Shown here in pieces: positions 7,540 through 16,102 of a DNA stretch of 64,000 nt. Made by a program: the position numbers and the translations under genes. Each line of letters opens with the position of its first letter. The first letter of the stretch is position 1. The stretch is taken from contig JACRMS010000026.1 in NCBI GenBank assembly GCA_016214845.1, positions 62,001-126,000 of the forward strand, written 5' to 3'. The DNA comes from Nitrospirota bacterium. Its GTDB lineage: Bacteria; Nitrospirota; Thermodesulfovibrionia; UBA6902. The notes below the pieces were generated by a model that saw nothing but the letters and a program-made list of their open reading frames with translations, ran no database searches and was not told the origin of the DNA.

Positions 7540-8274
7540 ATGGCGAGAAATAAGTTTTTCAAAAGTTTTCCGAAGGGGCTTTTCTTAGTTCTCATTTTTG
7601 CAATGCTTATGAGCATCGGCTTTTATTTTGTTTACCCTAATGTTCCAAAATTAAAAAAGGAAAATCCGGCTAAGACATCATTCATGGAGTTCCGTGAGAA
7701 AGAGCGGCAGGAACAGGGAAAGAAAATAAAGATAAGGCAGGCCTGGGTCCCTCTTTCCCGCATCTCCCCGTATCTGATAAAAGCTGTGCTCATTGCCGAG
7801 GACGATAAATTCTATCAGCATGAAGGCTTTGATTTTGAGGCAATGCAAAAGGCCTTCGAGAAAGACATCAAGCAGAAAAAGTTCAAATTCGGCGGAAGCA
7901 CCATAAGCCAGCAGCTTGCAAAAAACCTGTTCCTGTCACCGTCTAAAAATCCTTTGCGGAAATTAAAAGAGGCAATACTCACATGGAGGATAGAGAAGAC
8001 ACTTTCAAAAAGGAGAATACTTGAACTATATTTGAATGTCGCCGAGTGGGGTGAAGGAATATTCGGAATAGAAGCGGCCTCTTTCCACTACTTCGGAAAA
8101 CCTGCATCAGATTTAAGTCCTGAAGAAGCCGCAAGACTTGCCTCAGTACTGCCGAATCCGAGGAAGTTCAACCCAACAGGTACATCAAGGTATGTGGAAA
8201 AACGCTCACGATTGATCTATGACATAATGGTGCGAAGGGGCATCGTGACGGATGAATTTGATTTATTGGAGTAG
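7540..8274 (+). CDS. mtgA: Monofunctional biosynthetic peptidoglycan transglycosylase
   Basis: 244 aa, typical for MtgA. One N-terminal membrane anchor (about 12-32) is followed by a glycosyltransferase family 51 domain with the catalytic-Glu motif EDDKFYQHEG, GGSTISQQLAKNL and the ELYLNVAEWG segment. No penicillin-binding transpeptidase domain follows. It polymerises lipid II into glycan strands on the outer face of the inner membrane. Start is the ATG at 7540, where only a weak AGG lies upstream. It is a single gene between amrS (divergent) and the MFS gene (convergent). Confidence 0.94.
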   Translation: MARNKFFKSFPKGLFLVLIFAMLMSIGFYFVYPNVPKLKKENPAKTSFMEFREKERQEQGKKIKIRQAWVPLSRISPYLIKAVLIAEDDKFYQHEGFDFEAMQKAFEKDIKQKKFKFGGSTISQQLAKNLFLSPSKNPLRKLKEAILTWRIEKTLSKRRILELYLNVAEWGEGIFGIEAASFHYFGKPASDLSPEEAARLASVLPNPRKFNPTGTSRYVEKRSRLIYDIMVRRGIVTDEFDLLE

Positions 8275-8280
8275 CACATT

Positions 8281-8433
8281 TAGAAATCACAGATCATACA
8301 GAAAAGATTAAACTAAGACAATCCACAGATTACGCAGATCTCACAGATTGTTTATGAAGTCTTTATTTAATCTGCGAAATCTATGAAATCTGCGGAAATT
8401 TGTTTTCATTCTCCGTGTCCTCTGTGGTTAAAC
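8281..8433. repeat. Dispersed repeats between mtgA and the MFS gene
   Basis: Direct and inverted copies of a CAGATT/AATCTGCG pattern (acagattacgcagatctcacag...aatctgcgaaatctatgaaatctgcgg) are followed by a half copy of the CCACAGAG repeat (ctccgtgtcctctgtggtt). The last part overlaps the 3' end of the MFS gene and codes for its HRGHGE tail. Confidence 0.65.
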
Positions 8434-9644
8434 ATTTTATCAAAACCGAATATCACCAGAAAGATCAGCGCTGAGATAAATGCGGTGGACATACCGTAAT
8501 AGAAAGTCGCGTGAGGGCCGAACTTGTCCCACAGATAACCGCCGACAACACTCGCGGGAAATACCGCGATCCCGACAAACGTATTATATATCCCGTATGC
8601 AGTAGCCTTGCATTCAGCGGGTATTATTGATCCGAGATACGCCTTTTGGATTCCCTCTGTAAGGCCCATAAATACGCCGTAGAGGAGAAACAACCCCCAG
8701 ATGTGGCCCTGCTCTGTAGCCACGGCAAAGCCCCAGTAAATAAAACCGAAGAGGACGAAGCCGGAAAGTATGATCCTCTTCCTTCCGATCCTGTCTGATA
8801 GAATTCCCGCGGGCATGGCTGTAAGCGCATAGACAAGATTAAAGAAAAGATAAAGCACCGGTATCTGCGTTTCTTTTATACCGGCGCTTGTCGCCTTCAG
8901 GATCAAAAACACGTCGCTTGAATTGCCGATGGCAAAAAGGGTCGCGATAGCCACAAATGTTTTGTATCTCCAGTCAAAATTAGTGCGAAAGTTCGGAAGT
9001 TCTGAAGCTCGGAAGTCCTTACCTTCCGCACTTCCGCGCTTCCGAACTTCTGCGCCATTGATCTTTTGCTCTTTTATAAAAAATAAAATTACAACCACCG
9101 CAATTATCCCCGGTATCATTGAAAGCCAGAACACGAGGCGGTAATTGCCGGTAAATAATGAGAGTATGACAAAGGCAACCGCAGGCCCTGCTACCGCGCC
9201 GAATGTATCCATCCCCCTATGAAAACCGAATGAGCGACCGAGTTCGGCGCGTGGAGTGGACTCTGCGATTATGGCATCTCTTGGAGCGCCCCTTATGCCC
9301 TTACCGAACCTGTCGATGAAACGAAAGGTTAGCACATGGCCCCATACAGTTGAAAGCGCGATCACCGGCCTGCTCAATGCCGAGATGCCGTAGCCGGCAA
9401 CCATGAGGACCTTTCTTTTACCCATCCTGTCCGAGAGCCAGCCTGAAAATACCTTCAGCAAACTCGCGGTGCTCTCAGCAATTCCTTCGATGAGCCCGAT
9501 AACGGACTTGTTGACACCAAGCACGGAACTCAGAAATATCGGCACCAGCGGGTATATCATCTCGGAGCTGAAGTCCATAAAGAAACTCACAAGCCCGGTG
9601 AAGAATACATTCCTGTTCAAGCCAAGGATTTTTTTGGACGGCAT
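8406..9644 (-). CDS. Major facilitator superfamily transporter
   Basis: 412 aa with about twelve hydrophobic segments. The A-like motif between helices 2 and 3 is GWLSDRMGKRK, and a second copy, GILSDRIGRKR, occurs in the C-terminal half. The substrate is unknown. The central loop (about residues 200-225) is coded by a purine-rich dispersed repeat (8988-9054), and the last residues FNHRGHGE come from the CCACAGAG repeat. The true C-terminus has therefore probably been replaced. The closest recognisable type is a general drug/metabolite MFS. Confidence 0.87.
   Translation of the reverse strand: MPSKKILGLNRNVFFTGLVSFFMDFSSEMIYPLVPIFLSSVLGVNKSVIGLIEGIAESTASLLKVFSGWLSDRMGKRKVLMVAGYGISALSRPVIALSTVWGHVLTFRFIDRFGKGIRGAPRDAIIAESTPRAELGRSFGFHRGMDTFGAVAGPAVAFVILSLFTGNYRLVFWLSMIPGIIAVVVILFFIKEQKINGAEVRKRGSAEGKDFRASELPNFRTNFDWRYKTFVAIATLFAIGNSSDVFLILKATSAGIKETQIPVLYLFFNLVYALTAMPAGILSDRIGRKRIILSGFVLFGFIYWGFAVATEQGHIWGLFLLYGVFMGLTEGIQKAYLGSIIPAECKATAYGIYNTFVGIAVFPASVVGGYLWDKFGPHATFYYGMSTAFISALIFLVIFGFDKMFNHRGHGE
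8988..9054. repeat. Repeat inserted in the MFS coding sequence
   Basis: Pyrimidine/purine hairpin arms (gttcggaagttctgaagctcgg and ccttccgcacttccgcgcttc) sit in frame in the central cytoplasmic loop of the transporter. The sense strand codes for a charged stretch (AEVRKRGSAEGKDFRASE). Relatives occur at 46230-46355. Confidence 0.65.
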
Positions 9645-9680
9645 ATTAAATCATATTATTAAAACAACGCGAAATGTAAT

Positions 9681-9755
9681 TTACCACAGAGACACTGAGG
9701 CACAGAGGTTGTTCATTCTCTCATTCTCTCATTCTCTCAGTGTCTCTGTGGTTAT
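9681..9755. repeat. Complete CCACAGAG inverted repeat
   Basis: The left arm (accacagagacactgaggc + acagagg) and right arm (ctcagtgtctctgtggtt) are inverted copies around a small direct repeat (cattct ctcattctctcattctctc). It sits between the antiporter and MFS genes, which read in the same direction. Confidence 0.75.
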
Positions 9756-9772
9756 TCACAATTAGTTCTGAA

Positions 9773-10954
9773 TCATCCTTTTTCAAGAAACTTTTCCCCG
9801 GTAACGCCCATGGCTATTGCGCCCATTGGAGCGGTAAAGAGTATTGACAGGACGGCGACGGCAAGGATTATTTCTCCCGATTTAACTCCGATGGAAAGCG
9901 GCACAGCGCCGATTGCCGCTTGTACCGTCGCCTTTGGAATATACGCGACCATGCAGAAAAGTTTTTCCCTGAAATTCAGCTCGGTTCTTATCAGCGAAAT
10001 ATATGTCCCGGCAGCCCTTGCCAGTAATCCGAGAAATATGACTGCCGCTCCTGCCAGTCCCGCATCCAATGCCACGTGAATATTGACCTGGGTCCCAACC
10101 AGTACAAAAAGCAGTATCTCCGCGAAGACCCAGATCTTGCCGAGCTTCTGTGATATCTTATGGGCAATAGGTTCTGATTTTTCAAGTATGATGAAACCGA
10201 TGGCTATGACACCCGAAAGCGCGGAGATGGATACAAAAGGTTTAAGTGTCTTTTCAAGCCATGTAAGAAGTATCGCGGTCCCGATGACGATCATGCCTTT
10301 CTTGGTGGCCCTCGGCTCAAATCTTTCAAATATCTTGTATAACGCAAATCCTGTTACAATACCGGCGGCAATGCCGAGGCTTATGGAAACCGGTATATCT
10401 AAAAGCTTCATCAGGATGTTTGTGTTTTCCCCCTCATACATCCCGATCAACGCTGAAAAGATCACGATCACGAATACATTATCAAGAGAGGAAGACGCAA
10501 GCAATAAGGTGGGTATCCCCTTTTTAGTCCCCCTGTTGTCTTCAATGAATTTTATCATCGAGGGCACTACAACCGCAGGCGATACCGCCGCGACTACTGA
10601 ACCCAGGATAGCGGACTCAATGAGGCTTACATGAAAAAAGAAAGGGGCAATTAATGCTACGAATGTGCCCTCAAAAACCGCCGGGACAAAACCCACTAAC
10701 AGGGCCCTCTTCCCTACCCTGTTCAGGGTCTCTCTTCTTGTGGCAAACCCCGCCCGCAAAAGAATGACTATCAGCGCTATCATCCTGAAATCAGATGACA
10801 CCTTTATTAAAGCGGGATCGATCAGGTTTAAAACATGCGGGCCTGCAAGAATTCCGGCTAACAGCATACCGATAATTCCCGGAAGCCTGATCAATCTGAA
10901 AAGATAATCCGACAGCAAACCCAAAATGATTATGAGGGCCAGACTTATCGCCAC
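9773..10954 (-). CDS. Cation:proton antiporter (CPA family), fluoride-riboswitch controlled
   Basis: 393 aa with about twelve hydrophobic segments and the layout of the Na+(K+)/H+ exchanger domain (PF00999): an early LPGIIGMLLAGILAGP motif, VAAVSPAVVVPSM, and SSSLDNVFVIVIF, in which the Asp is a candidate ion-binding residue. There is no TrkA-type nucleotide-binding domain at the C-terminus. It probably exchanges Na+ or another cation for protons across the inner membrane. The leader carries a fluoride aptamer and terminator (10974-11056), so the protein is expected to be made under fluoride stress. Antiporters are known members of fluoride regulons, but direct fluoride export is not implied. 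Confidence 0.88.
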   Translation of the reverse strand: MAISLALIIILGLLSDYLFRLIRLPGIIGMLLAGILAGPHVLNLIDPALIKVSSDFRMIALIVILLRAGFATRRETLNRVGKRALLVGFVPAVFEGTFVALIAPFFFHVSLIESAILGSVVAAVSPAVVVPSMIKFIEDNRGTKKGIPTLLLASSSLDNVFVIVIFSALIGMYEGENTNILMKLLDIPVSISLGIAAGIVTGFALYKIFERFEPRATKKGMIVIGTAILLTWLEKTLKPFVSISALSGVIAIGFIILEKSEPIAHKISQKLGKIWVFAEILLFVLVGTQVNIHVALDAGLAGAAVIFLGLLARAAGTYISLIRTELNFREKLFCMVAYIPKATVQAAIGAVPLSIGVKSGEIILAVAVLSILFTAPMGAIAMGVTGEKFLEKG

Positions 10955-10973
10955 AATTCAACCTCCGCGCATT

Positions 10974-11009
10974 AAAAAAACTCCTGCCCTCATGAGTGAG
11001 AGTAGGAGT
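10974..11009 (-). terminator. Intrinsic terminator (expression platform of the fluoride riboswitch)
   Basis: The minus strand reads ACTCCT (11004-11009) ... AGGAGT (10980-10985) followed by seven Ts. The ACTCC strand of this stem is the same segment that pairs with the GGAGT loop of the aptamer, so terminator and aptamer pseudoknot exclude each other. Confidence 0.8.
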
Positions 11010-11056
11010 CATCATTCCCTGATCAACGGGGACGGTTCTAAAGCGAACTCCATCGC
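11002..11056 (-). ncRNA. Fluoride riboswitch aptamer (crcB motif)
   Basis: The minus strand contains GCGATGGAGTTCGC (11043-11056), then AACCGTCCCC, a loop, GGG and TGATGACTCCTAC. This is the consensus order of the fluoride (crcB) riboswitch. The hairpin loop GGAGT (11047-11051) is complementary to ACTCC in GATGACTCCTAC, giving the diagnostic pseudoknot. Because the same ACTCC also forms the downstream terminator stem, ligand binding should prevent termination (an ON switch). It lies directly in front of the antiporter gene. Confidence 0.9.
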
Positions 11057-11065
11057 ATGTGAATT

Positions 11066-11094
11066 AGGATAACAAAACCCGGAAGTTATTTCAA
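11066..11094 (-). promoter_or_regulatory. Promoter of the fluoride-riboswitch antiporter transcript
   Basis: TTGAAA (11089-11094), a 17-bp spacer and TATCCT (11066-11071) on the minus strand. The start point would fall just before the aptamer's first stem, as expected for a riboswitch leader. It sits in the short gap behind the chemoreceptor gene. Confidence 0.65.
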
Positions 11095-11111
11095 AACATT
11101 TTTACTGCGGC

Positions 11112-12617
11112 TTATACCTTAAAGAGGCCGATCTTATTTCTAAGCTCCAATGAAAGTTTTTCAAGCTCATCCGAGGACATTTTGATATTGCTTGTTGCCT
11201 CTGAAGACTGGTTTGTAACAAGCAGGATGTTCTCCATATTCTGTGAAACCTGTTCCGTGCTCACGGACTGCTCTTCCGCGGCCTGCGATATCATCCGGAC
11301 TGTATTGGCCGCTTTTTCAGAAGTCGAAACGATCTGGTACAGGGAATTTTTTGCTTCTTCCGCAAGCTTAACGCCGTTTTCAACTTCTGTTTTTCCCGTG
11401 TTCATGGCTGTAACAGACTTTTCCGTGTCTACCTGTATCTTCTTTATCATCTCTGAAATTTCTTTTGTTGCCACGCCGGTGCTCTCAGCGAGCTTTTTAA
11501 CTTCATTTGCGACCACGGCAAAGCCCCTCCCGTTTTCTCCGGCCCTTGCAGCCTCGATCGCGGCATTAAGCGCAAGCAGATTTGTCTGTTCCGCGATATC
11601 ATTGATGACCTTCAGGATATTTCCGATCTCATCTGAGCTTTTGCCGAGCTTTTCTATGATGCCGGATGTATCTTTAACGGTCTCAGCTATTTTCTCCATG
11701 CCTTTGACCGTTCTCTCAACCACCTCCATGCCTTTACTGGCAAGAGTTGACGCGTCTTTTGAGGCCCTTGTAGATTCGCCCGCATTCTGGACTATCCCGG
11801 TAATGCTCTGGGACATCTGTGTCATCGCAGTGGCAATCTGCTCTGTCTGCAATTTCTGATCGCTGGAGCCCCTGCTTAAACTCTCCGCCGTAGATGAAAG
11901 CTCGGTGCTTGCAACTGAGACCCTTTCGGCGTTTGCCTGGACAGTAGCGATTATTTCCCTGATATTGTCAATGAAAATATTAAACCACTTCGCCAGCTCC
12001 CCAAGCTCATCCCCGGTGTCCGCGTGAAGGTGTTTTCTTAAATCGCCATCGCCCTGGGCAATGTCTTTGAGCATTTCCACAGTGGCCTGAACCCTGCGGG
12101 TTATGATTGTTCGGACAAGGAATATGATCCCAAACGCAAGAATGCACAAGGCAACGATGGTGCTTGCGGCGATTATCATGATGCTGTTGTTTATGCTTTT
12201 GTTAAGATGTTCTTTGTTATAACCGAGCTTCAGGTACCCCAGGATATTACCGCTCTCATCCTTGATTTCACGGTCATATATTATCAGGGAAGAAGTGTCT
12301 TTCGGCATTTTATCAATTGAGGTCATGGGTTTCTTATTATTGTTGTAGAAAACGGCAAACGCCACATCGGGATCGCTCTGCAGCGCCTTGACGAATTTTT
12401 CAAAGTCATTGAAATCGAAAATGGCGAAGTAGTCCGCGCTTAATTTGGTAACAAACCCTGTCACGGACTCACCTTTTGAATCCATCATAGACAGGATAGA
12501 TGATTTGTCTTTCTGGATCATGAATATCCCCAGGCCGCAAAAGAGAATAATCGCCAGCGTCAATGTCGGCACGAGGAATTTTTTACTTATGTTGTTAAAA
12601 GAAGTTGAATTTTTCAT
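11112..12617 (-). CDS. Methyl-accepting chemotaxis protein
   Basis: 501 aa. Transmembrane helix 1 is at about 13-33, a periplasmic sensor of about 110 residues follows (short, Cache/PAS-like in size, with [12 protein letters not shown] and [21 protein letters not shown]), and helix 2 is at about 150-170. Then come a HAMP domain and a signalling coiled coil with the conserved hairpin tip [19 protein letters not shown]. It senses a periplasmic signal and controls CheA. It is the last gene of the operon with the multihaem cytochromes and porin (37 bp after the 13-haem gene), so it may steer cells toward electron acceptors. Ligand unknown. GGTGGGGAG precedes the start. Confidence 0.93.
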   Translation of the reverse strand: MKNSTSFNNISKKFLVPTLTLAIILFCGLGIFMIQKDKSSILSMMDSKGESVTGFVTKLSADYFAIFDFNDFEKFVKALQSDPDVAFAVFYNNNKKPMTSIDKMPKDTSSLIIYDREIKDESGNILGYLKLGYNKEHLNKSINNSIMIIAASTIVALCILAFGIIFLVRTIITRRVQATVEMLKDIAQGDGDLRKHLHADTGDELGELAKWFNIFIDNIREIIATVQANAERVSVASTELSSTAESLSRGSSDQKLQTEQIATAMTQMSQSITGIVQNAGESTRASKDASTLASKGMEVVERTVKGMEKIAETVKDTSGIIEKLGKSSDEIGNILKVINDIAEQTNLLALNAAIEAARAGENGRGFAVVANEVKKLAESTGVATKEISEMIKKIQVDTEKSVTAMNTGKTEVENGVKLAEEAKNSLYQIVSTSEKAANTVRMISQAAEEQSVSTEQVSQNMENILLVTNQSSEATSNIKMSSDELEKLSLELRNKIGLFKV

Positions 12618-12654
12618 AGTCTCCCCACCTTAAAAGGATTTATTTTTATTCATA

Positions 12655-15138
12655 TTATCTTGTTCCGTTAAGATAGTCATACGCATTGCCGGAGCCGCCG
12701 AGGGTCGCCTCAACGGACTTGTTTAAATTCCCGTCATCCAGAAAATCAATACTGTCATATATAAGCTTTCTTGTGTATTCGCGATTATGCACGTATGCAG
12801 CAGGAACGTTTTTGAATAGATTAAGATTAAACGCTGCGCCAAGGGTATCTTTGTTCGGCCATGTTGCCGGAGATACCGGATAAGTCGCGCCTCCACATGC
12901 AGCCGCGTTTTTAAAGTATGGATAGCTGGCGCAATAATATATTCCTTTGCTGTTAAGCTGTGTCTCAAGCGCGGCAAGTGCAGCGTTATACTGGGTATCG
13001 CGCGTGTTCAGGGTCGCAATCAGCGCTGCCTTGTTTCCATGACACCTTGAACAAACATTCGTATATGATTTTATGTCCGTTACCGCTCCAAGATCGCCCT
13101 CAACAACTTCAAATGAATGGCTTTCATCATTCTTCATGTGGCAAGCGACGCATGGGCCTTCGTCTCCTTCTGCGCCGCCTGTTGAGCCGATAGTCGGATG
13201 CACATAACTGACAGCATCACTGTAATCCTGTCCTGTAAATTCATACCCGATGGTCCTGTACATAATGCCGCCGTCTGCAAGATAGTGTGAGTTGAAGGTC
13301 CCGAAGTTCGCAGTGAGTGATCCAGGATAATTTTTTATGTATTCACCCGTCAGCCTGCCTGAATGGCAGGAGGCGCATATGGATGAACCGGTAGTTCCTG
13401 TTGCGATCTCGCGGCCGGCCGGCGTAATATAGGCTGTGATCACATACCCGACTTGAGATGCCGTTGTACCGGTATAAGCTGAGGACAGTGTGAACTGTGA
13501 GACCATCTGGTTCGTTGGCGCATCGGAATATGTCAAGGTCTTTACTATATTGGTTGAAGAGTTCCCCAATATCTGAAGCATACTGCCTACAGGGACAAAA
13601 CTCTTATGAATTGGCTGATTGGTTGTAACAGTAGTTGAATTATTAGTCACATTTACGGTCCCCGTTGTGTAACGAGGTGAAACATACGACCCTGGTTTTC
13701 TAAGAGCTCCCACACTGTTCGTATGGCAAGCCCAGCAATAGAGCATTTCCATCTGCTGTCCGGAAGCAGGAAAGACATTATTTGCCGGATCATAGTTTGA
13801 AGGAGAGTTCGCCAGGTTTTTAAAACCAGTGGCTGTATGACACCTCTGGCAGGCTTTTCTGTCACTTGAATCATTAGACATATATTTCCAGGTGTATTCG
13901 AGCCAGGGCTTGGCTGTAACGTTTGCTTTGCCGGCAACTATGCTGTCAAGAATGAAACCGCCATGACCGGAATTTGCCCATTCGTTATTTATCGTGTTAT
14001 CAGCGTTATGAGGGTTATGGCAGTCACTGCAGGCACGTTCACTTGCTTTATCAATAATATAACCTTCGATTATCCTGTTAGGAGTAGCCAGGGGAGTTGC
14101 AGGGGTATTTGGATCGTCATAATGAGTGTCATAAATTGTCCTTGTTGTGTCTGAAGCGTTAAATTCCGGGTTATTTTCTCCATGATAACTGTCTTCAACG
14201 ATCTGGTGACAGCTTGTGCAAGTCCTGTACTCAGACGATTCTCCCCCGGATGCGGGCAGGAGCAATGTATTAGAAGAGTGCGCGTCGTGGCAGGTATTGC
14301 ATTTGACCGGATTAGCGTTAGCAGCATCGGCCTCAGATGCAAATCGCGCGTCCTGAGAAGTATACTCTGCCGAGTAGTTATCCTCTTTGGTATATTTTCT
14401 TGCGCCTTCATCAGTATGACATTTGGAGCATAACGGTTTGACATCCGTGGTGCTGCCGTCAGCATAAATTTCGGTGCTTAATGAACTTGCATGTGGCGAA
14501 GCCTGGTAATCAGCATAGATATTGTCACCCTCAGGATAGGATGCCGCATGATAATCATCTTTCTTATGGCATTTGCCGCAAACGTCAGCCCCGGGATTTT
14601 CAACTATGTTGCCGATGCCGAAGTGGGAACTTCCGGAGCCGTGGCAGCTTTCGCAGCCGACTACGGGCCTGTTTTCAGTGCCCAGAAAGCTTAACCCAGT
14701 CTGCTGATAATAACCGCTTAATAGCTCCCCGTCACTCAGCTCATCATGACATGCATTGCAGGCAGTGGCGGTCAAATCACTATAACCTGGATTTCCCTTG
14801 TAACCGGCGCCCTCGTAATTGCCGTGTTTTCCGTTAAGCCATGTTGAAAATATATCCGTGCTGCAGCAGGATGACGATGAAACAGCGCCTGCCGCACTTC
14901 CTATCGTTACGCCGTCTGCGTGACAGTTGTAGCACTCGGTAATTCCGACATAACCGTTAGTTGCCCCCGGACCGGAGGAATCAGAAGGACCTCCGCCTGA
15001 TGAACTTCCCCCGCCTCCGCAGCCGGTTGCAATAAAAATAAAAATTGCGGCCCCGGCAAGCAATACAATTGTTTTACATGAATAATTAATAAGCTTTGTG
15101 AATCTCACCATATTCTTGTCCATGACTTTAATTAACAT
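12655..15138 (-). CDS. 13-haem c-type cytochrome lipoprotein
   Basis: 827 aa. A signal sequence ends in FIATGC, a lipobox, followed by a Gly/Ser-rich linker. Thirteen CxxCH sites can be counted (for example CYNCH, CNACH, CESCH, CGKCH, CWACH, CVACH, CSRCH). Between haem 10 and haem 11 is a ~90-residue Thr/Ser/Val-rich stretch without haem sites that looks like an inserted beta domain. The protein is presumably lipid-anchored in the outer membrane, possibly outside, taking electrons from the decahaem/porin conduit encoded upstream. The exact start is uncertain: ATG at 15138, or internal ATGs at codon 6 or 10. Terminal acceptor unknown. Confidence 0.9.
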   Translation of the reverse strand: MLIKVMDKNMVRFTKLINYSCKTIVLLAGAAIFIFIATGCGGGGSSSGGGPSDSSGPGATNGYVGITECYNCHADGVTIGSAAGAVSSSSCCSTDIFSTWLNGKHGNYEGAGYKGNPGYSDLTATACNACHDELSDGELLSGYYQQTGLSFLGTENRPVVGCESCHGSGSSHFGIGNIVENPGADVCGKCHKKDDYHAASYPEGDNIYADYQASPHASSLSTEIYADGSTTDVKPLCSKCHTDEGARKYTKEDNYSAEYTSQDARFASEADAANANPVKCNTCHDAHSSNTLLLPASGGESSEYRTCTSCHQIVEDSYHGENNPEFNASDTTRTIYDTHYDDPNTPATPLATPNRIIEGYIIDKASERACSDCHNPHNADNTINNEWANSGHGGFILDSIVAGKANVTAKPWLEYTWKYMSNDSSDRKACQRCHTATGFKNLANSPSNYDPANNVFPASGQQMEMLYCWACHTNSVGALRKPGSYVSPRYTTGTVNVTNNSTTVTTNQPIHKSFVPVGSMLQILGNSSTNIVKTLTYSDAPTNQMVSQFTLSSAYTGTTASQVGYVITAYITPAGREIATGTTGSSICASCHSGRLTGEYIKNYPGSLTANFGTFNSHYLADGGIMYRTIGYEFTGQDYSDAVSYVHPTIGSTGGAEGDEGPCVACHMKNDESHSFEVVEGDLGAVTDIKSYTNVCSRCHGNKAALIATLNTRDTQYNAALAALETQLNSKGIYYCASYPYFKNAAACGGATYPVSPATWPNKDTLGAAFNLNLFKNVPAAYVHNREYTRKLIYDSIDFLDDGNLNKSVEATLGGSGNAYDYLNGTR

Positions 15139-15184
15139 TCGTCAATTCGCCGTAAAAACTTTAACCGGCATTTATAAAATATAT

Positions 15185-16102
15185 TCATTCTATAACTTTT
15201 GACGCAGCCCCCTGCACGCTCGCAGGGATACTTAGACCTATGGCCTTCGCCTCCTTGAGGTTTAAAATTACCTGGATTTGCTTCGGCTGTTTCACAGCCA
15301 GGTCGGCAGGTTTAGCGCCGCCGAGTACCTTTTTCACTATTTCAGCTATCCCTTCGCCCTGCTCTTTGGGGTCCGCGGAGAAAGTCAAAATGATCCCCGT
15401 ATTTTCTCCGCCGCTCATTAAGGCGGCTGTTGGGATTTTGTCCCTGCGCGCTATGTCTACAACGTTCTTTATATTCATCATGCCCACGCCGCATGTCGTC
15501 AGAAGCAGCGCGTTCACACCTTTTATTTCATCCTTGTTGACCTGGTCCGTTACACTGAACATAACTGATTCAAAACCGACGGCAGCCTCGTTTTTTTTGA
15601 TATCGCGAATCTGAATTATCGTGTCTTTTTCCGATTTACTGAATATGATCCCTAATTTTGCGAATTTCGATATCTCGCTCAATTGCTTGATGACCTTATC
15701 TATCGGAACGGATGAGCTCATTCCCGTGGCATTCTTTCCTGTCATATTCATGGAATCGGGGTCATAAACACCGCCGAATATAATGGGCACATCGGAAGTC
15801 TCCTTCATTGTTGTCAATGTAGCGGGCGCGCCGAGGGTAACAATAACGCTCGCCCCTGCGCCGACAACCTTTCTTGCCGCGTTAGTCCATGACATGGGGT
15901 CAGGCTGGGGTTTCTGGACGATAATCTCTACGTCTTTTCCCAGGGCGTCGCCAAGGACCTTGCTGATGTCCCTGTAATATTGAGTGTCCGCCGTCATTAT
16001 CACTCCGATACTCTTTGCAAAAGCCGGCTGTCCCGGCGCCGCAAGGAGCATGGCAAACAAAACTACGACAATGGCCTTATGCGCTTTAATTTTTAACCCC
16101 AT
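15185..16102 (-). CDS. ABC-type substrate-binding protein (PF04392-like)
   Basis: 305 aa. It has a cleavable signal peptide ending in PAFA, then a type-1 periplasmic binding fold with SIGVIMTADTQYY, VTLGAPATLTT, DVPIIFGGVYDP and a C-terminal LKEAKAIGLSIP, typical of the TrpX-like family. No permease or ATPase genes are nearby. The start overlaps the end of the porin gene by 10 bp, so it is translationally coupled to an electron-transfer conduit instead. It may sense or bind a small molecule for the chemoreceptor downstream; that is inference. Confidence 0.87.
   Translation of the reverse strand: MGLKIKAHKAIVVVLFAMLLAAPGQPAFAKSIGVIMTADTQYYRDISKVLGDALGKDVEIIVQKPQPDPMSWTNAARKVVGAGASVIVTLGAPATLTTMKETSDVPIIFGGVYDPDSMNMTGKNATGMSSSVPIDKVIKQLSEISKFAKLGIIFSKSEKDTIIQIRDIKKNEAAVGFESVMFSVTDQVNKDEIKGVNALLLTTCGVGMMNIKNVVDIARRDKIPTAALMSGGENTGIILTFSADPKEQGEGIAEIVKKVLGGAKPADLAVKQPKQIQVILNLKEAKAIGLSIPASVQGAASKVIE

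Noticed and set aside
9773-10954. Fluoride channel or exporter (CrcB/CLC-F)
   Set aside because: Despite the fluoride switch, the sequence has the length and motifs of a CPA antiporter; CrcB is about 125 aa and CLC motifs are absent.
11182-11859. 225-codon plus-strand ORF opposite the chemoreceptor
   Set aside because: Ser/Phe/Ala-rich translation typical of the antisense of chemoreceptor coiled coils; the real gene is on the minus strand.
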